From the NCBI RefSeq assembly GCF_016616425.1, contig NZ_CP067101.1:372001-436000 (forward strand): a stretch of 64,000 nt of DNA. Reading direction: 5' to 3'. Shown here piece by piece: positions 40,541 to 49,550 of the stretch (positions are counted from its first letter, which is position 1; every line of letters begins with the position of its first letter). Below the pieces are notes generated by a model. That model made no database searches. It saw only the letters and a program-made list of their open reading frames with translations, and was not told the origin of the DNA. The position numbers and the translations under genes were made by a program. This DNA comes from Bradyrhizobium diazoefficiens. GTDB taxonomy: Bacteria > Pseudomonadota > Alphaproteobacteria > Rhizobiales > Xanthobacteraceae.

Positions 40541-41296
40541 ATGACAAATCCCTCACCCTGGCGCGCGACGGTGCTGACGCTGTTTCCGGAGATGTTTCCG
40601 GGACCGCTCGGCGTGAGCCTCGCCGGGCGCGCGCTGGCCTCCGGGCTCTGGGAGATCGAGGCACGGGACATCCGGGCCTCCGCCACCGACCGCCACCGCA
40701 GCGTTGACGACACCCCGGCCGGCGGCGGCCCGGGCATGGTGCTGCGGGCAGACGTCCTGGCCGCCGCCATCGATGCCGCCGAGATCGGCCCGGAGCGGCC
40801 GCGCCTGCTGATGAGTCCGCGGGGTCGGCCATTGACCCAGGCGCGGGTCGCGGAGCTCGCCCGAGGCCCTGGCCCGCTGATCGTCTGCGGCCGGTTCGAG
40901 GGCATCGACCAGCGGGTGATCGACGGACGGGGTCTGGAGGAGATCTCCATCGGCGATTACGTGCTGTCCGGGGGCGAAATCGCCGCTTTGGCGCTGATCG
41001 ACGCCTGCGTGCGGCTGTTGCCGGGAGTGATGGGCAGGGAAGCCTCGGGAACCGAGGAAAGCTTCTCCGATGGCCTTCTGGAGTACCCCCAATACACCCG
41101 CCCGCAGTTGTTCGAGGGGGTTCCGATCCCGGAGATCCTGACCTCGGGCGACCACGCCAAGGTTGCCCGCTGGCGGCGGGCGCAATCCGACGCCCTGACG
41201 GCGGCCCGGCGGCCCGATCTGTGGGCTCAAATCCCGAGCAAGCCCCCGACTCGAGCCGGTAGCCAAAAAACGCCAAAAAACAAGACAGACGGGTGA
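40541..41296 (+). CDS. trmD: tRNA (guanine-N1-)-methyltransferase
   Basis: A 251-residue SPOUT-class enzyme making m1G37 in tRNA. Motifs are [36 protein letters not shown], the trefoil-knot segment [13 protein letters not shown] and [16 protein letters not shown], and LEYPQYTRP. The ATG at 40541 is used; an in-frame GTG at 40517 is possible and neither has a strong ribosome binding site. Its last codons overlap the -35 box of the probable rplS promoter. Confidence 0.95.
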   Translation: MTNPSPWRATVLTLFPEMFPGPLGVSLAGRALASGLWEIEARDIRASATDRHRSVDDTPAGGGPGMVLRADVLAAAIDAAEIGPERPRLLMSPRGRPLTQARVAELARGPGPLIVCGRFEGIDQRVIDGRGLEEISIGDYVLSGGEIAALALIDACVRLLPGVMGREASGTEESFSDGLLEYPQYTRPQLFEGVPIPEILTSGDHAKVARWRRAQSDALTAARRPDLWAQIPSKPPTRAGSQKTPKNKTDG

Positions 41297-41321
41297 CAAA
41301 CGCTCTCGCTTGCCTTATAGG
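41293..41321 (+). promoter_or_regulatory. probable rplS promoter
   Basis: GTGACA (41293-41298) and TATAGG (41316-41321) are 17 bases apart, with 5 of 6 and 4 of 6 matches to the sigma70 boxes. The leader to rplS would be about 80 bases. The -35 box covers the trmD stop codon. Confidence 0.5.
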
Positions 41322-41406
41322 AGCGGCCACATCCGCAATGGCTGGATAGACGAATTTTGCGCAGCCCCCCGTTTCCAGGGCTGGGCGCGCTGATGGAGAT
41401 TTACCC

Positions 41407-41787
41407 ATGAACCTGATCAAGCAGCTCGAACAAGAGCAATTCGACAAGCTGTCCGCCGGCAAGGACATCCCGGAATTCGGTCCCGGCGACACCGTGATCG
41501 TCAACGTGAAGGTCGTCGAAGGCGACCGCACTCGCGTGCAGGCCTATGAAGGCGTCTGCATCGGCCGTTCGGGCGGCGGCCTCAACGAGAGCTTCACGGT
41601 GCGCAAGATCTCCTATGGCGAGGGCGTGGAGCGCGTGTTCCCGGTGATGTCGCCGATGATCGATTCGATCAAGGTGGTGCGCCGCGGCAAGGTGCGCCGT
41701 GCCAAGCTCTATTACCTCCGCAGCCTTCGCGGCAAGTCGGCCCGCATCGTCGAGAAGACTGAGCACGCCAAGGCCGTCAACGAGTAA
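41407..41787 (+). CDS. rplS: 50S ribosomal protein L19
   Basis: A 126-residue L19 protein: [43 protein letters not shown], and the C-terminal [25 protein letters not shown] precedes the ATG by 8 bases. It is followed by a strong terminator, closing the ribosomal cluster. Confidence 0.97.
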   Translation: MNLIKQLEQEQFDKLSAGKDIPEFGPGDTVIVNVKVVEGDRTRVQAYEGVCIGRSGGGLNESFTVRKISYGEGVERVFPVMSPMIDSIKVVRRGKVRRAKLYYLRSLRGKSARIVEKTEHAKAVNE

Positions 41788-41812
41788 GCTCTCGCTTATT
41801 GGTGGGTTTCGA

Positions 41813-41841
41813 AAGCGCGGGGCTTGGCCCCGCGCTTTTTT
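41813..41841 (+). terminator. Rho-independent terminator after rplS
   Basis: AGCGCGGGGC (41814-41823), a TTG loop and GCCCCGCGCT (41827-41836), followed by TTTTT. A perfect 10-bp stem 26 bases after the stop. Confidence 0.92.
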
Positions 41842-41905
41842 GTTGCGTCAGCCGTGCGCGTCAAAGCCCTCGCGCTTCCGAAGCGGCCTGCTATATATTC
41901 CTGGA

Positions 41906-42034
41906 ATGTTTCCAGATCTGACCAGCCTCGTCCCCGTCAAGCGCATCGTCATCGACGACCGCTCGCGGCTGCCTGGCCGGTTCTTCGGGCGCTTCGCGAC
42001 CTCGGCAACGTCAGAGCTTAGCCGCGCAGCCTGA
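41906..42034 (+). CDS. possible 42-residue small ORF upstream of leuC
   Basis: ATG to TGA encodes 42 residues starting [17 protein letters not shown] and ending in an Arg/Phe-rich and Ser-rich tail. A TATATT box at 41894-41899 lies only 6 bases before the ATG, so the message would be nearly leaderless. There is no clear -35 box or ribosome binding site. It is not leucine-rich enough to be a classical leu leader peptide. It may be chance; the position in the leuC leader is the only reason to list it. Confidence 0.3.
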   Translation: MFPDLTSLVPVKRIVIDDRSRLPGRFFGRFATSATSELSRAA

Positions 42035-42111
42035 AAAGCTGCGTTGACGATTTTGTTGCCCGCGCTGTCTGCGCACATCCGCTTACACAACATTCTCCGG
42101 AGCTGACGCTC

Positions 42112-43518
<1,407 letters not shown>

Positions 43519-43578
43519 GCTGGTCCGTGCAATTGTAGCGATCGCGGCAAACCGCCGTTAATCGCCACCGCCGACATT

Positions 43579-43607
43579 GCGTCCTCGCGAGGATTTCGCG
43601 AGGACGC
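43579..43607 (+). promoter_or_regulatory. perfect hairpin covering the ribosome binding site of the next gene
   Basis: GCGTCCTCGCGA (43579-43590), loop GGATT, and TCGCGAGGACGC (43596-43607) form a perfect 12-bp stem. Its right arm contains the only Shine-Dalgarno-like AGGA, placed 8 bases before the ATG at 43613. There is no T-run, so a terminator is unlikely. Folding would hide the ribosome binding site. Confidence 0.65.
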
Positions 43608-43612
43608 AAGCC

Positions 43613-43822
43613 ATGGCCAACAAGCCTGAATATGTCGACCTGATCAGCGAGGCCACGCGCCAGCACCGCCGGCGCGCGACGCCGCTGCGTATCGTCGCCA
43701 AGCCGGAGGTCGAGGAGAGCTCGAAGCTCAGCCGCTGGCCGCCCGCGATGTTCAAGCAATGGAAGCTCGATAACCTGATGCGCTGGAAATCAGCGTCGTG
43801 GAAGCTGAAGGATTGGCTCTAA
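43613..43822 (+). CDS. 69-residue basic, Trp-rich small protein
   Basis: MANKPEYVDLISEATRQHRR starts a soluble-looking, Arg/Lys-rich protein. The last third has evenly spaced tryptophans (RWPPAMFKQWKLDN, MRWKSASWKLKDWL), suggesting an amphipathic helix able to touch membrane or nucleic acid. No family is recognised. It lies 94 bases after leuC in the same direction behind a perfect hairpin and may be read from the leuC transcript. The stable ORF, start context and clear codon bias make it likely to be real. Confidence 0.7.
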   Translation: MANKPEYVDLISEATRQHRRRATPLRIVAKPEVEESSKLSRWPPAMFKQWKLDNLMRWKSASWKLKDWL

Positions 43823-43885
43823 CCGCATTCGTCATGCCCGGGCTTGTCCCGCCATGACGCGTGCAGAGCTAGCAGCTCACTCACA

Positions 43886-44431
43886 TCACCAATAGTACCG
43901 GTACGGATGGTGCCAGCGATGCCAGCGGCAGATGCGGCGCGGGCCGTAATAGGTCCAGATGATCCGGCAGCGGCGCGGATGATGGTAGTAGGGATAATAG
44001 CCGCCGTAATAATAGCGCCGGTGGAAGTGGCGATGGCGGTAGTGAGGCCGATAGATGCCGTAGCGATGAAATCCGCCATAGCGGTGAACGCCACCATAGC
44101 GGTAGCTGCCGCCATGGAAGGCCGGCGCGGCGCGGAAGCCGCCGACATGGCCGCCGCGAAATCCACCGCCGCGGAAACCGCCACTATGTCCTCCGCCACC
44201 GCGGAAACCTCCGCCGTGAAAGCCGCCATGTCCGCCGGGTCCACCACCGCCATGCCGAACCTGCGTGACGAGATCGTCGGTCGTAGCTTTCGTTGCGGGT
44301 GACGTCACGGGATTGATCAAGCTCGCCGCTTCGGCACGGCGCGCGGTTCCGGCCGACAGCATCAATGTCGCGGCCGCCGCAATCCCGAGCAAGCGCATCG
44401 GGCTTGCTCTGAAACCCAATATCCTCGGCAT
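43886..44431 (-). CDS. secreted Gly/His/Tyr/Arg-rich protein
   Basis: A 181-residue protein with an N-terminal signal segment (about residues 11-36, MRLLGIAAAATLMLSAGTARRAEA). A Gly-rich stretch follows (HGGGGPGGHGGFHGGGFRGG, about 59-95). The C-terminal half is extremely rich in Tyr, His and Arg (YRYGGVHRYGGFHRYG, HRHFHRRYYYGGYYPYYHH) with two Cys near the end. GGGAGG is 5 bases before the ATG. Proteins of this style are frequent in Bradyrhizobium; function is unknown, with metal binding or surface adhesion only guesses. Confidence 0.8.
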   Translation of the reverse strand: MPRILGFRASPMRLLGIAAAATLMLSAGTARRAEAASLINPVTSPATKATTDDLVTQVRHGGGGPGGHGGFHGGGFRGGGGHSGGFRGGGFRGGHVGGFRAAPAFHGGSYRYGGVHRYGGFHRYGIYRPHYRHRHFHRRYYYGGYYPYYHHPRRCRIIWTYYGPRRICRWHRWHHPYRYYW

Positions 44432-44583
44432 GGAATCCTCCCTGGATCCGCACAGCGGAGTTGCGATGCTCGTTCCCGGCCCGCGTCATCGCTGTTCATT
44501 TGCAGTCGCTCCCAAGGTCAAGCTAGGGACAGCGACGTGAACGCCTCGTGAATGAACGGTGTTGCTGGCGTCGCGCTGCGAGG

Positions 44584-44835
44584 TCACCAATGAGGCCCGT
44601 AGCCGAACACGAATGGTGCGGGCACGCCATAGGGATAGGGACGGTAGTAGACCGGCCGCGCGTAATAACGGGGCTCGTCAGGCGCGGCGTGGCGCACGGC
44701 GTCATGATGGCGCGCGTAGCGCCGCGCACCGGCGTCTGTTGTCGCCGCCGATGCCTTTGACGTCCTGGCGATGGCGACGTCGGGCAAGGTGACGATCAGC
44801 CCGAGAACGACCGCGATGCCGATCCCCCTCGCCAT
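44584..44835 (-). CDS. small secreted Tyr/Pro-rich protein
   Basis: An 83-residue protein with a clear signal peptide (MARGIGIAVVLGLIVTLPDVAIA). The mature part has RYARHHDAVRHAAPDEPRYY and ends in aromatic/Pro-rich ARPVYYRPYPYGVPAPFVFGYGPHW. It lies 8 bases after the next minus-strand gene (44844-45155) and is probably co-transcribed. No family is recognised. Confidence 0.75.
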   Translation of the reverse strand: MARGIGIAVVLGLIVTLPDVAIARTSKASAATTDAGARRYARHHDAVRHAAPDEPRYYARPVYYRPYPYGVPAPFVFGYGPHW

Positions 44836-44843
44836 GATCAATC

Positions 44844-45155
44844 TCAGCCGCGGCGCCAGTAGCAGCTCATACGCGGCACGATCACCGTGCCGCTCGGGCG
44901 GTACTCCTGCACATACGTCGCGTTGCATTCGCGCACCGCATCCGGACCGGGATCGTAGCGCGGATAGACGCCGTCAGGGCTGTAATAGGGCGTAATGCGC
45001 AAGCGCGCCGGGGGCCGCTTACGCAGCGGCGGCGCGTCAGGCAGGGCCGCCTGGGGGAGGCGGATCTCCGGGCCCGCCGTCTGGGCCTCCGCGCCAACGC
45101 AAAATGGCGAAAACAACCCCATGCACAGTAGCGTCAGCACTGTTTTCGCTCGCAT
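44844..45155 (-). CDS. small secreted protein with two cysteines
   Basis: A 103-residue protein with a signal peptide (MRAKTVLTLLCMGLFSPFCVGAEA). The mature part is Pro/Arg-rich (LPQAALPDAPPLRKRPPARL), then has YYSPDGVYPRYDPGPDAVRECNATYVQEYRPSGTVIVPRMSCYW. Two cysteines (about 78 and 98) could form a disulfide. I have the impression of a recurrent Bradyrhizobium family, but I cannot name it. GGCGGA is near the ATG. It heads a two-gene unit with 44584-44835. Confidence 0.75.
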   Translation of the reverse strand: MRAKTVLTLLCMGLFSPFCVGAEAQTAGPEIRLPQAALPDAPPLRKRPPARLRITPYYSPDGVYPRYDPGPDAVRECNATYVQEYRPSGTVIVPRMSCYWRRG

Positions 45156-45265
45156 TTTTCCGCCCACTTGAAACGTCCCATTCGAGACCCCACGCTCCCC
45201 GTTTTGGAAGCGCCCGTCAACCTCGCCGCGTTTATAAAGCCGGATGCATCGCCAAGGAACCCGCG

Positions 45266-45361
45266 CGAGAGCCCGTTCCGATGGAATCGGAATGGGCTCT
45301 CGATTGTCGTTTTGACGCGTTTTCTTTACGCGAACCGGTATCCACTTCGCTCGAAAACGCT
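45266..45361. repeat. dispersed palindromic element abutting a start region (family H)
   Basis: CGAGAGCCCGTTCCGAT (45266-45282), loop GGA, and ATCGGAATGGGCTCTCG (45286-45302) form a 17-bp stem with one G-T pair. After it comes TTTTGACGCGTTTTCTTTACGCG and AACCGGTATCCACTTCGCTCGAAAACGC, a sequence I recognise as widespread between genes of Bradyrhizobium and relatives. It ends 13 bases before the metallopeptidase ATG, so it supplies that gene's leader. Confidence 0.8.
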
Positions 45362-45374
45362 TTATGAGAAGCCC

Positions 45375-45773
45375 ATGTGGACGGAATTGAAAGCGCCCTC
45401 GCTGGCCGAGATGGAAGCGACGGCGCACGACATCTTCGAGCGCCTGCCGGCGGAGTTTCGCACCCTGTGCGAGGGCGTGATCATCCGCGTCGACGACTTC
45501 CCCACCGAGGAGGTCCTGGACGAGATGGAATGCGAGAGCGAGTTCGACCTGCTCGGCCTGTTCCAGGGTGTCGGCCTGCCGCAGCAGAGCCTTGGCGACG
45601 TGGCGCGGCTGCCCAACATGGTCTGGCTCTACCGTCGTCCGATCCTGGATTACTGGGCCGAGCACGACGAAAGCCTCGGCCACATCGTCCGCCACGTCCT
45701 GATCCACGAGATCGGTCACCATTTCGGTCTTTCGGACGACGATATGGCCGCGATTGAGGCTCAGGCAGAGTAG
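45375..45773 (+). CDS. minimal zincin metallopeptidase (DUF1025/PF06262 type)
   Basis: A 132-residue protein with the zinc motif HEIGHHFGLSDDDM near the C-terminus (about residues 112-125), preceded by GHIVRHVLI. The N-terminal part FERLPAEFRTLCEGVIIRVDDFPTEEVL, then DLLGLFQGVGLPQQS, is typical of this short family of single-domain zincins. They lack a signal peptide and act, if at all, in the cytoplasm; substrates are unknown. The start is chosen after the dispersed repeat; the frame is open upstream through the repeat. Confidence 0.9.
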   Translation: MWTELKAPSLAEMEATAHDIFERLPAEFRTLCEGVIIRVDDFPTEEVLDEMECESEFDLLGLFQGVGLPQQSLGDVARLPNMVWLYRRPILDYWAEHDESLGHIVRHVLIHEIGHHFGLSDDDMAAIEAQAE

Positions 45774-45790
45774 AGCGCGGAAGAAGGTGC

Positions 45791-45939
45791 GCTCCCTCTC
45801 CCGCTTGCGGGAGAGGGTTGGGGAGAGCGTGTTTCCGCGATGGGACAATCCCCCAGCGGAAAGAACCCTCACCCGGCGCGCGGGACGATGCTGCGCATCG
45901 CCCGGGGCGCGCCGACCTCTCCCGCAAGCGGGAGAGGTG
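45791..45939. repeat. 149-bp palindromic element (family A), copy 2
   Basis: It starts CGCTCCCTCTCCCGCTTGCG and ends CTCCCGCAAGCGGGAGAGGTG, the reverse complement of the element at 30804-30951 with about nine in ten bases the same by eye. It lies between the metallopeptidase gene and leuD. Confidence 0.9.
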
Positions 45940-46058
45940 CAATTCCGACGCCGCACCGGATCCGCAAAGCAGACGAGACCTGCCGAATTCGGCCTAGGAT
46001 TTCCGCTCCAATCGCGATAAATACCCGTTCCCCTGAACCACGTGCGGAAAGCGCAACC

Positions 46059-46664
46059 ATGGACAAGTTCACCACGCTGGAAGGCGTCGCGGCGCCGCTG
46101 AAGATCATCAATGTCGACACCGACATGATCATTCCGAAGCAGTACCTCAAGACCATCAAGCGCACCGGCCTTGGCAAGGGACTCTTCTCCGAGCAGCGCT
46201 ACAAGGACGACGGCAGCGAGAACCCCGATTTCGTGCTGAACCAGCCCGCCTATCGCAACGCCAAGGTGCTGGTCGCCGGCGACAATTTCGGCTGCGGCTC
46301 GAGCCGCGAGCACGCACCCTGGGCGCTGCTCGACTTCGGCATCCGCTGCGTGATCTCGACCTCGTTCGGCGACATCTTCTACAACAATTGCTTCAAGAAC
46401 GGCATTCTGCCGATCCGTGTCTCCCAGGAAGACCTCGACAAGCTGTTCGACGATGCCGAGCGCGGCGCCAATGCGACGCTGACGATCGACCTGCCGAACC
46501 AGGAGATCCGCGGCCCCGACGGCGGCAAGGTCAAGTTCGAGATCGATCCGTTCCGCAAGCACTGCCTGATCAACGGCCTCGACGACATCGGCCTGACCAT
46601 GGAGAAGAAGGCCTCGATCGACAGCTACGAGGACAAGCTCAAGCGCGAGCGCGCCTGGGCCTGA
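46059..46664 (+). CDS. leuD: 3-isopropylmalate dehydratase small subunit
   Basis: A 201-residue swivel-domain subunit that pairs with LeuC. Typical parts are [51 protein letters not shown], and [19 protein letters not shown] lies about 10 bases before the ATG. It is followed by a terminator and then a glycosyltransferase gene. Confidence 0.97.
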   Translation: MDKFTTLEGVAAPLKIINVDTDMIIPKQYLKTIKRTGLGKGLFSEQRYKDDGSENPDFVLNQPAYRNAKVLVAGDNFGCGSSREHAPWALLDFGIRCVISTSFGDIFYNNCFKNGILPIRVSQEDLDKLFDDAERGANATLTIDLPNQEIRGPDGGKVKFEIDPFRKHCLINGLDDIGLTMEKKASIDSYEDKLKRERAWA

Positions 46665-46681
46665 GATCGCCTCTCTGTTCG

Positions 46682-46713
46682 AGCCCCGGTGCTGTCAGCG
46701 CCGGGGCTTTTTC
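46682..46713 (+). terminator. Rho-independent terminator after leuD
   Basis: AGCCCCGGTGC and GCGCCGGGGCT enclose TGTCA, with one mismatch, followed by TTTTTCTTT. It begins 17 bases after the leuD stop. Confidence 0.88.
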
Positions 46714-46742
46714 TTTGCCCCGCTTATCCCTATAGCTGACCC

Positions 46743-47528
46743 ATGCTGCCCGACATCGTCACCTTCTGGCACGGCCCGATGGACGCGCTGCGCCAGACCT
46801 GTCTGCGCTCGCAGCTGGCGGCCGGCCACAAGGTCACGGTCTACAGCTTCGACACCATTCCCGGTCTTCCCTCGGGCGTCGAGAACGCGGACGCAGAAGC
46901 GATCCTGCCGCACGCGTTCTCCGAACGTCTGCGGCCGCCGCAGCCGGACGGCAGCTGGCGCGACTGGACCACGCTGCAGTTCAGCGACTTCTTCCGCATG
47001 AAGCTGATGGCGAAGGGCCTCGGCCTCTGGCTCGATGCCGACGTGCTGCTCTTGAAGCCGGTCGAGATCGATCCGGCAAAGCCCTACTTCGCCTGGGAGC
47101 GGCCGCGTCAGCTCGGCAATTCCGTGATCTATCTGCCGCCGAAGCACGGCATCGTCGCCGCGTTCGAGGAGCTGATCGAGCAGGAGGAACTGACGCCGAA
47201 CTGGCTGTCGGTCCGCCACCGCATCACCTTCATGATGCGCCGCCTGCGCGGCGGCTCGAACCGTCTCTCCGATATCCGCGTTGCAATCTTCGGGCCCGCG
47301 GCGCTGACCGCGCTGGCGCGCCGCACTGGCGAGTTGCAGAACGCGCTGCCGAAGCAGTCGTTCTATGCCGTGCATGCCGAGCCCAAACTGTTCTTCGATC
47401 CCTCCAGCTATCTCGGCCTCGTCGCCAACCCCGAGATCATCGGCCTGCACATCTCGCCCAAGGGCCGCGGCGGCGAAAAGCCGATACCGGGCAGCCTGTA
47501 TGCCTGGGCGGCGGAGCGGTTCGGCTAG
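46743..47528 (+). CDS. DXD-motif glycosyltransferase-like protein
   Basis: A 261-residue protein beginning MLPDIVTFWHGPMDALRQTCLRS. It contains LQFSDFFRMKLMAKGLGLWLDADVLLLKP, in which the DAD is the metal/nucleotide-sugar DXD motif of the Gly_transf_sug (OCH1-like) class. The C-terminal part ends GLHISPKGRGGEKP. No signal peptide or membrane helix is present, so it acts in the cytoplasm on a sugar acceptor that cannot be told. No other glycan genes are nearby. Confidence 0.8.
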   Translation: MLPDIVTFWHGPMDALRQTCLRSQLAAGHKVTVYSFDTIPGLPSGVENADAEAILPHAFSERLRPPQPDGSWRDWTTLQFSDFFRMKLMAKGLGLWLDADVLLLKPVEIDPAKPYFAWERPRQLGNSVIYLPPKHGIVAAFEELIEQEELTPNWLSVRHRITFMMRRLRGGSNRLSDIRVAIFGPAALTALARRTGELQNALPKQSFYAVHAEPKLFFDPSSYLGLVANPEIIGLHISPKGRGGEKPIPGSLYAWAAERFG

Positions 47529-47533
47529 CTCTC

Positions 47534-47590
47534 GTGCCCCGGACGCAGCGCAGCGCTTCTTCAGCGGTGCGCTGCAGAGCGGGGGCCCGC
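47534..47590. repeat. half-length palindromic element (family D)
   Basis: GTGCCCCGGACGCAGCGCAGCGCTTCTTCAGCGGTGCGCTGCAGAGC is identical over about 45 bases to the left arm of the element at 28213. The right arm is missing; instead the DUF6455-like coding sequence follows at once. Confidence 0.8.
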
Positions 47591-47629
47591 GAGCGATCCA
47601 GGATCGCGCCTGACGATCTGGAAGAGCTG

Positions 47630-47881
47630 GTGCGCCACGGCAGGCACGCCGCCGACGAACCGCCGAAGATGCTCGAACAGCTCGGCATCAACGCAGACGG
47701 GCTCGGTTGCGCACAGCCGCTGCTGCTCCGCGACATGGAGCGAGTCTGCTCGCTGTGCAATCACAAGGGACAGTGCGACCGCGATCTCGCCGCCGGCACC
47801 GCCGCGGAGAACTATCACGGCTATTGCGCGAATGCCTCGACGCTGGAGTCGCTCGCTCGCGCCGATCTCGCGCCGCGCTGA
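47630..47881 (+). CDS. DUF6455-like protein with a remodelled or missing N-terminus
   Basis: From a GTG at 47630 the product has 83 residues. It shows MLEQLGINADG, then LLLRDMERVCSLCNHKGQCDRDL and YHGYCANASTLESLA, a four-cysteine pattern of DUF6455 proteins common in Bradyrhizobium. The frame is open from 47534, but its first 19 codons are the palindromic repeat, and the segment before (ARERSRIAPDDLEELVRHGRH) looks like the rest of a normal N-terminus that begins inside the repeat. GGAAG lies 5 bases before the GTG. The gene may still be translated from there, or may be a 5'-truncated pseudogene. Confidence 0.55.
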   Translation: MRHGRHAADEPPKMLEQLGINADGLGCAQPLLLRDMERVCSLCNHKGQCDRDLAAGTAAENYHGYCANASTLESLARADLAPR

Positions 47882-47894
47882 GTTACGACTGCGT

Positions 47895-48554
47895 CTATCC
47901 GTCCAACATCGATAGAACCGCGCGCGCGAGATCAGCGGGCTGCTCCACCAATTGATCCGCGCCGGCCGTTTCCAGCTCGCCCCGGCTGCCATATCCCCAG
48001 AGCACGCCGAGGCCGGGCATCTTGACCGCATGCGCTCCGGCGATGTCATGGCGGCGATCTCCGACCATGAGGCCGTCCGAAGCTGAGATCCCCTGCTCGG
48101 ACAGGACATGGGCGAGCAGCTCCGGCTTGTGATCGAGTGCACCGCCGGTCACAGAGCCATAGATTCCGTCGAAATATGGCGCCAGCTTGAGGTTCTCCAG
48201 GATCCGTCGCGCAAAGGCCTCGCGCTTCGATGTGGCAAGATAAATTCGCAATCCGGCGTGATGCATCTCGTCAAGCGCATCCCTGATTCCGGGATAGAGC
48301 TCGCTTCCGAGCAGACCGGTTTTGCCGTAGTGCTGACGATAGGCGACGGCGGCGTCATCGATCCGGTCGTCGCTGTACGCCGCAAGCAATACGCGCAAGA
48401 TGTCTTCGAGCGGCGGTCCGATGACAATAGCGGGCGCCTTGCCGGGATCGTGCCCGAGCACACGCAATGCAGCTGAGCAGCTCGCGACGATGCCCGGCCG
48501 CGAGTCGACCAGCGTTCCGTCGAGATCGAGGAGGACGGAACGGGTCGGAGGCAC
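47895..48554 (-). CDS. HAD-family phosphatase, phosphoglycolate phosphatase-like
   Basis: A 219-residue HAD hydrolase. Motif I is LLDLDGTLVDSRPG at residues 8-21, motif II is LATSKR, and motif III-IV is around DHKPELLAH and MVGDRRHDIAGA. The cap domain is of the helical type seen in Gph/PpaX-like enzymes. It may dephosphorylate 2-phosphoglycolate or a nucleotide monophosphate. The start is a GTG at 48554, 3 bases after the stop of the upstream lyase gene, so the two are co-transcribed. Confidence 0.88.
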   Translation of the reverse strand: MPPTRSVLLDLDGTLVDSRPGIVASCSAALRVLGHDPGKAPAIVIGPPLEDILRVLLAAYSDDRIDDAAVAYRQHYGKTGLLGSELYPGIRDALDEMHHAGLRIYLATSKREAFARRILENLKLAPYFDGIYGSVTGGALDHKPELLAHVLSEQGISASDGLMVGDRRHDIAGAHAVKMPGLGVLWGYGSRGELETAGADQLVEQPADLARAVLSMLDG

Positions 48555-48557
48555 CCC

Positions 48558-49439
48558 TCAGCCCTTCCCCATCGCCGCGATCGCGTCCGCAATTTCGATC
48601 GTCCGCCTCGCCATGTCGGCATGCAGGCGTTCCACCATGGCGCCGTCGAGCCGAATTGCGCCACGCGAGGCGTTCTCCGGCAATTCGAACGCCGCGATGA
48701 TCTTTCGCGCGCGCGCGACCTCCTCTTCCGGCGGCGTGAAAATCGCGTTGCAGGCCTCGATCTGCGAGGGGTGGATCAGCGTCTTGCCGTCGAAGCCGAG
48801 ATCCCGCGCTTGCGCGCATTCGGTGGCAAAGCCGTCGGAATTGGCGATATCGCTGTAGGGGCCGTCGAGGATTTCGAGGCCGTGGGCGCGCGTCGCCAGG
48901 ATGCAGTGGGTGATCATCGGAATCATCGCGGCGCGACCGGGCAGCATCCTGATGCGCGTTTCCCGCGAGATATCGTTGGGGCCGAACACGAAACCGGAGA
49001 GCCGCCGCGATGGATCGCGCCCGGCCTCGGCCAGCTCCTCCGCATGCAGCACGGCGCGCGCGGTTTCGATCATGGCCCAGACTTTCACCGTCGGCGCTGC
49101 GCCAAGCTCGGCCAACTTGCGGCCGATCGTGTCGAGATCCTCGATGCTTGAAACTTTTGGAACCAGAATGCCGTCGGGCGAAGCCTCGGCCGCCATGGCA
49201 ACATCGTCGGCCCACCAGGGGGTGTCGAGGCCGTTGGTCCGGATCAGGACCTCGCGCCTGCCAAAGCCCTTGGCCGCGATTGCCGCAGCGATGCCGTCGC
49301 GCGCCACCGCCTTGGCGTCGGGGGCGACGGAATCTTCGAGATCCAGAATCAGGCCATCGGCGGCGAGATTGCGCGCCTTTTCCAGTGCGCGGGGATTGGA
49401 GCCTGGCATGAACAGATGGCTGCGGCGCGGGCGGGTCAT
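48558..49439 (-). CDS. CitE-like CoA ester lyase (HpcH/HpaI family)
   Basis: A 293-residue TIM-barrel protein with MTRPRRSHLFMPGSNPRALEKA, LILDLEDSVAPDAK, VLIRTNGLDTPWWADD, WAMIETARAVL, FGPNDISRE and DGKTLIHPSQIEACN. This is the pattern of CitE/malyl-CoA/citramalyl-CoA lyase relatives, which cleave beta-hydroxyacyl-CoA esters with Mg2+. No citrate lyase alpha or gamma genes are nearby, so a stand-alone role (for example malyl- or citramalyl-CoA) is likelier than citrate lyase. It lies divergent from carbonic anhydrase. Confidence 0.9.
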   Translation of the reverse strand: MTRPRRSHLFMPGSNPRALEKARNLAADGLILDLEDSVAPDAKAVARDGIAAAIAAKGFGRREVLIRTNGLDTPWWADDVAMAAEASPDGILVPKVSSIEDLDTIGRKLAELGAAPTVKVWAMIETARAVLHAEELAEAGRDPSRRLSGFVFGPNDISRETRIRMLPGRAAMIPMITHCILATRAHGLEILDGPYSDIANSDGFATECAQARDLGFDGKTLIHPSQIEACNAIFTPPEEEVARARKIIAAFELPENASRGAIRLDGAMVERLHADMARRTIEIADAIAAMGKG

Positions 49440-49550
49440 GCAAGCGTTCCTTCCGGTTTCCTCGGGGCGGGCTCTTACCGGAGCCGATAGCATCTGGCCT
49501 GCCTGTTCGAAAGGCTTGTTCGCCCCTGCGGTCTATGATTAGGCATAGGT

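Noticed and set aside
41846..42111. T-box or leucine leader attenuator before leuC
   Set aside because: No run of leucine codons and no pair of alternative stems with a T-run was found; the small ORF there is not a classical leader peptide.
47534..47629. Starting the DUF6455 gene at the GTG at 47534
   Set aside because: Those codons are dispersed repeat sequence with no conservation expected; a GTG at 47630 with GGAAG is the better start.
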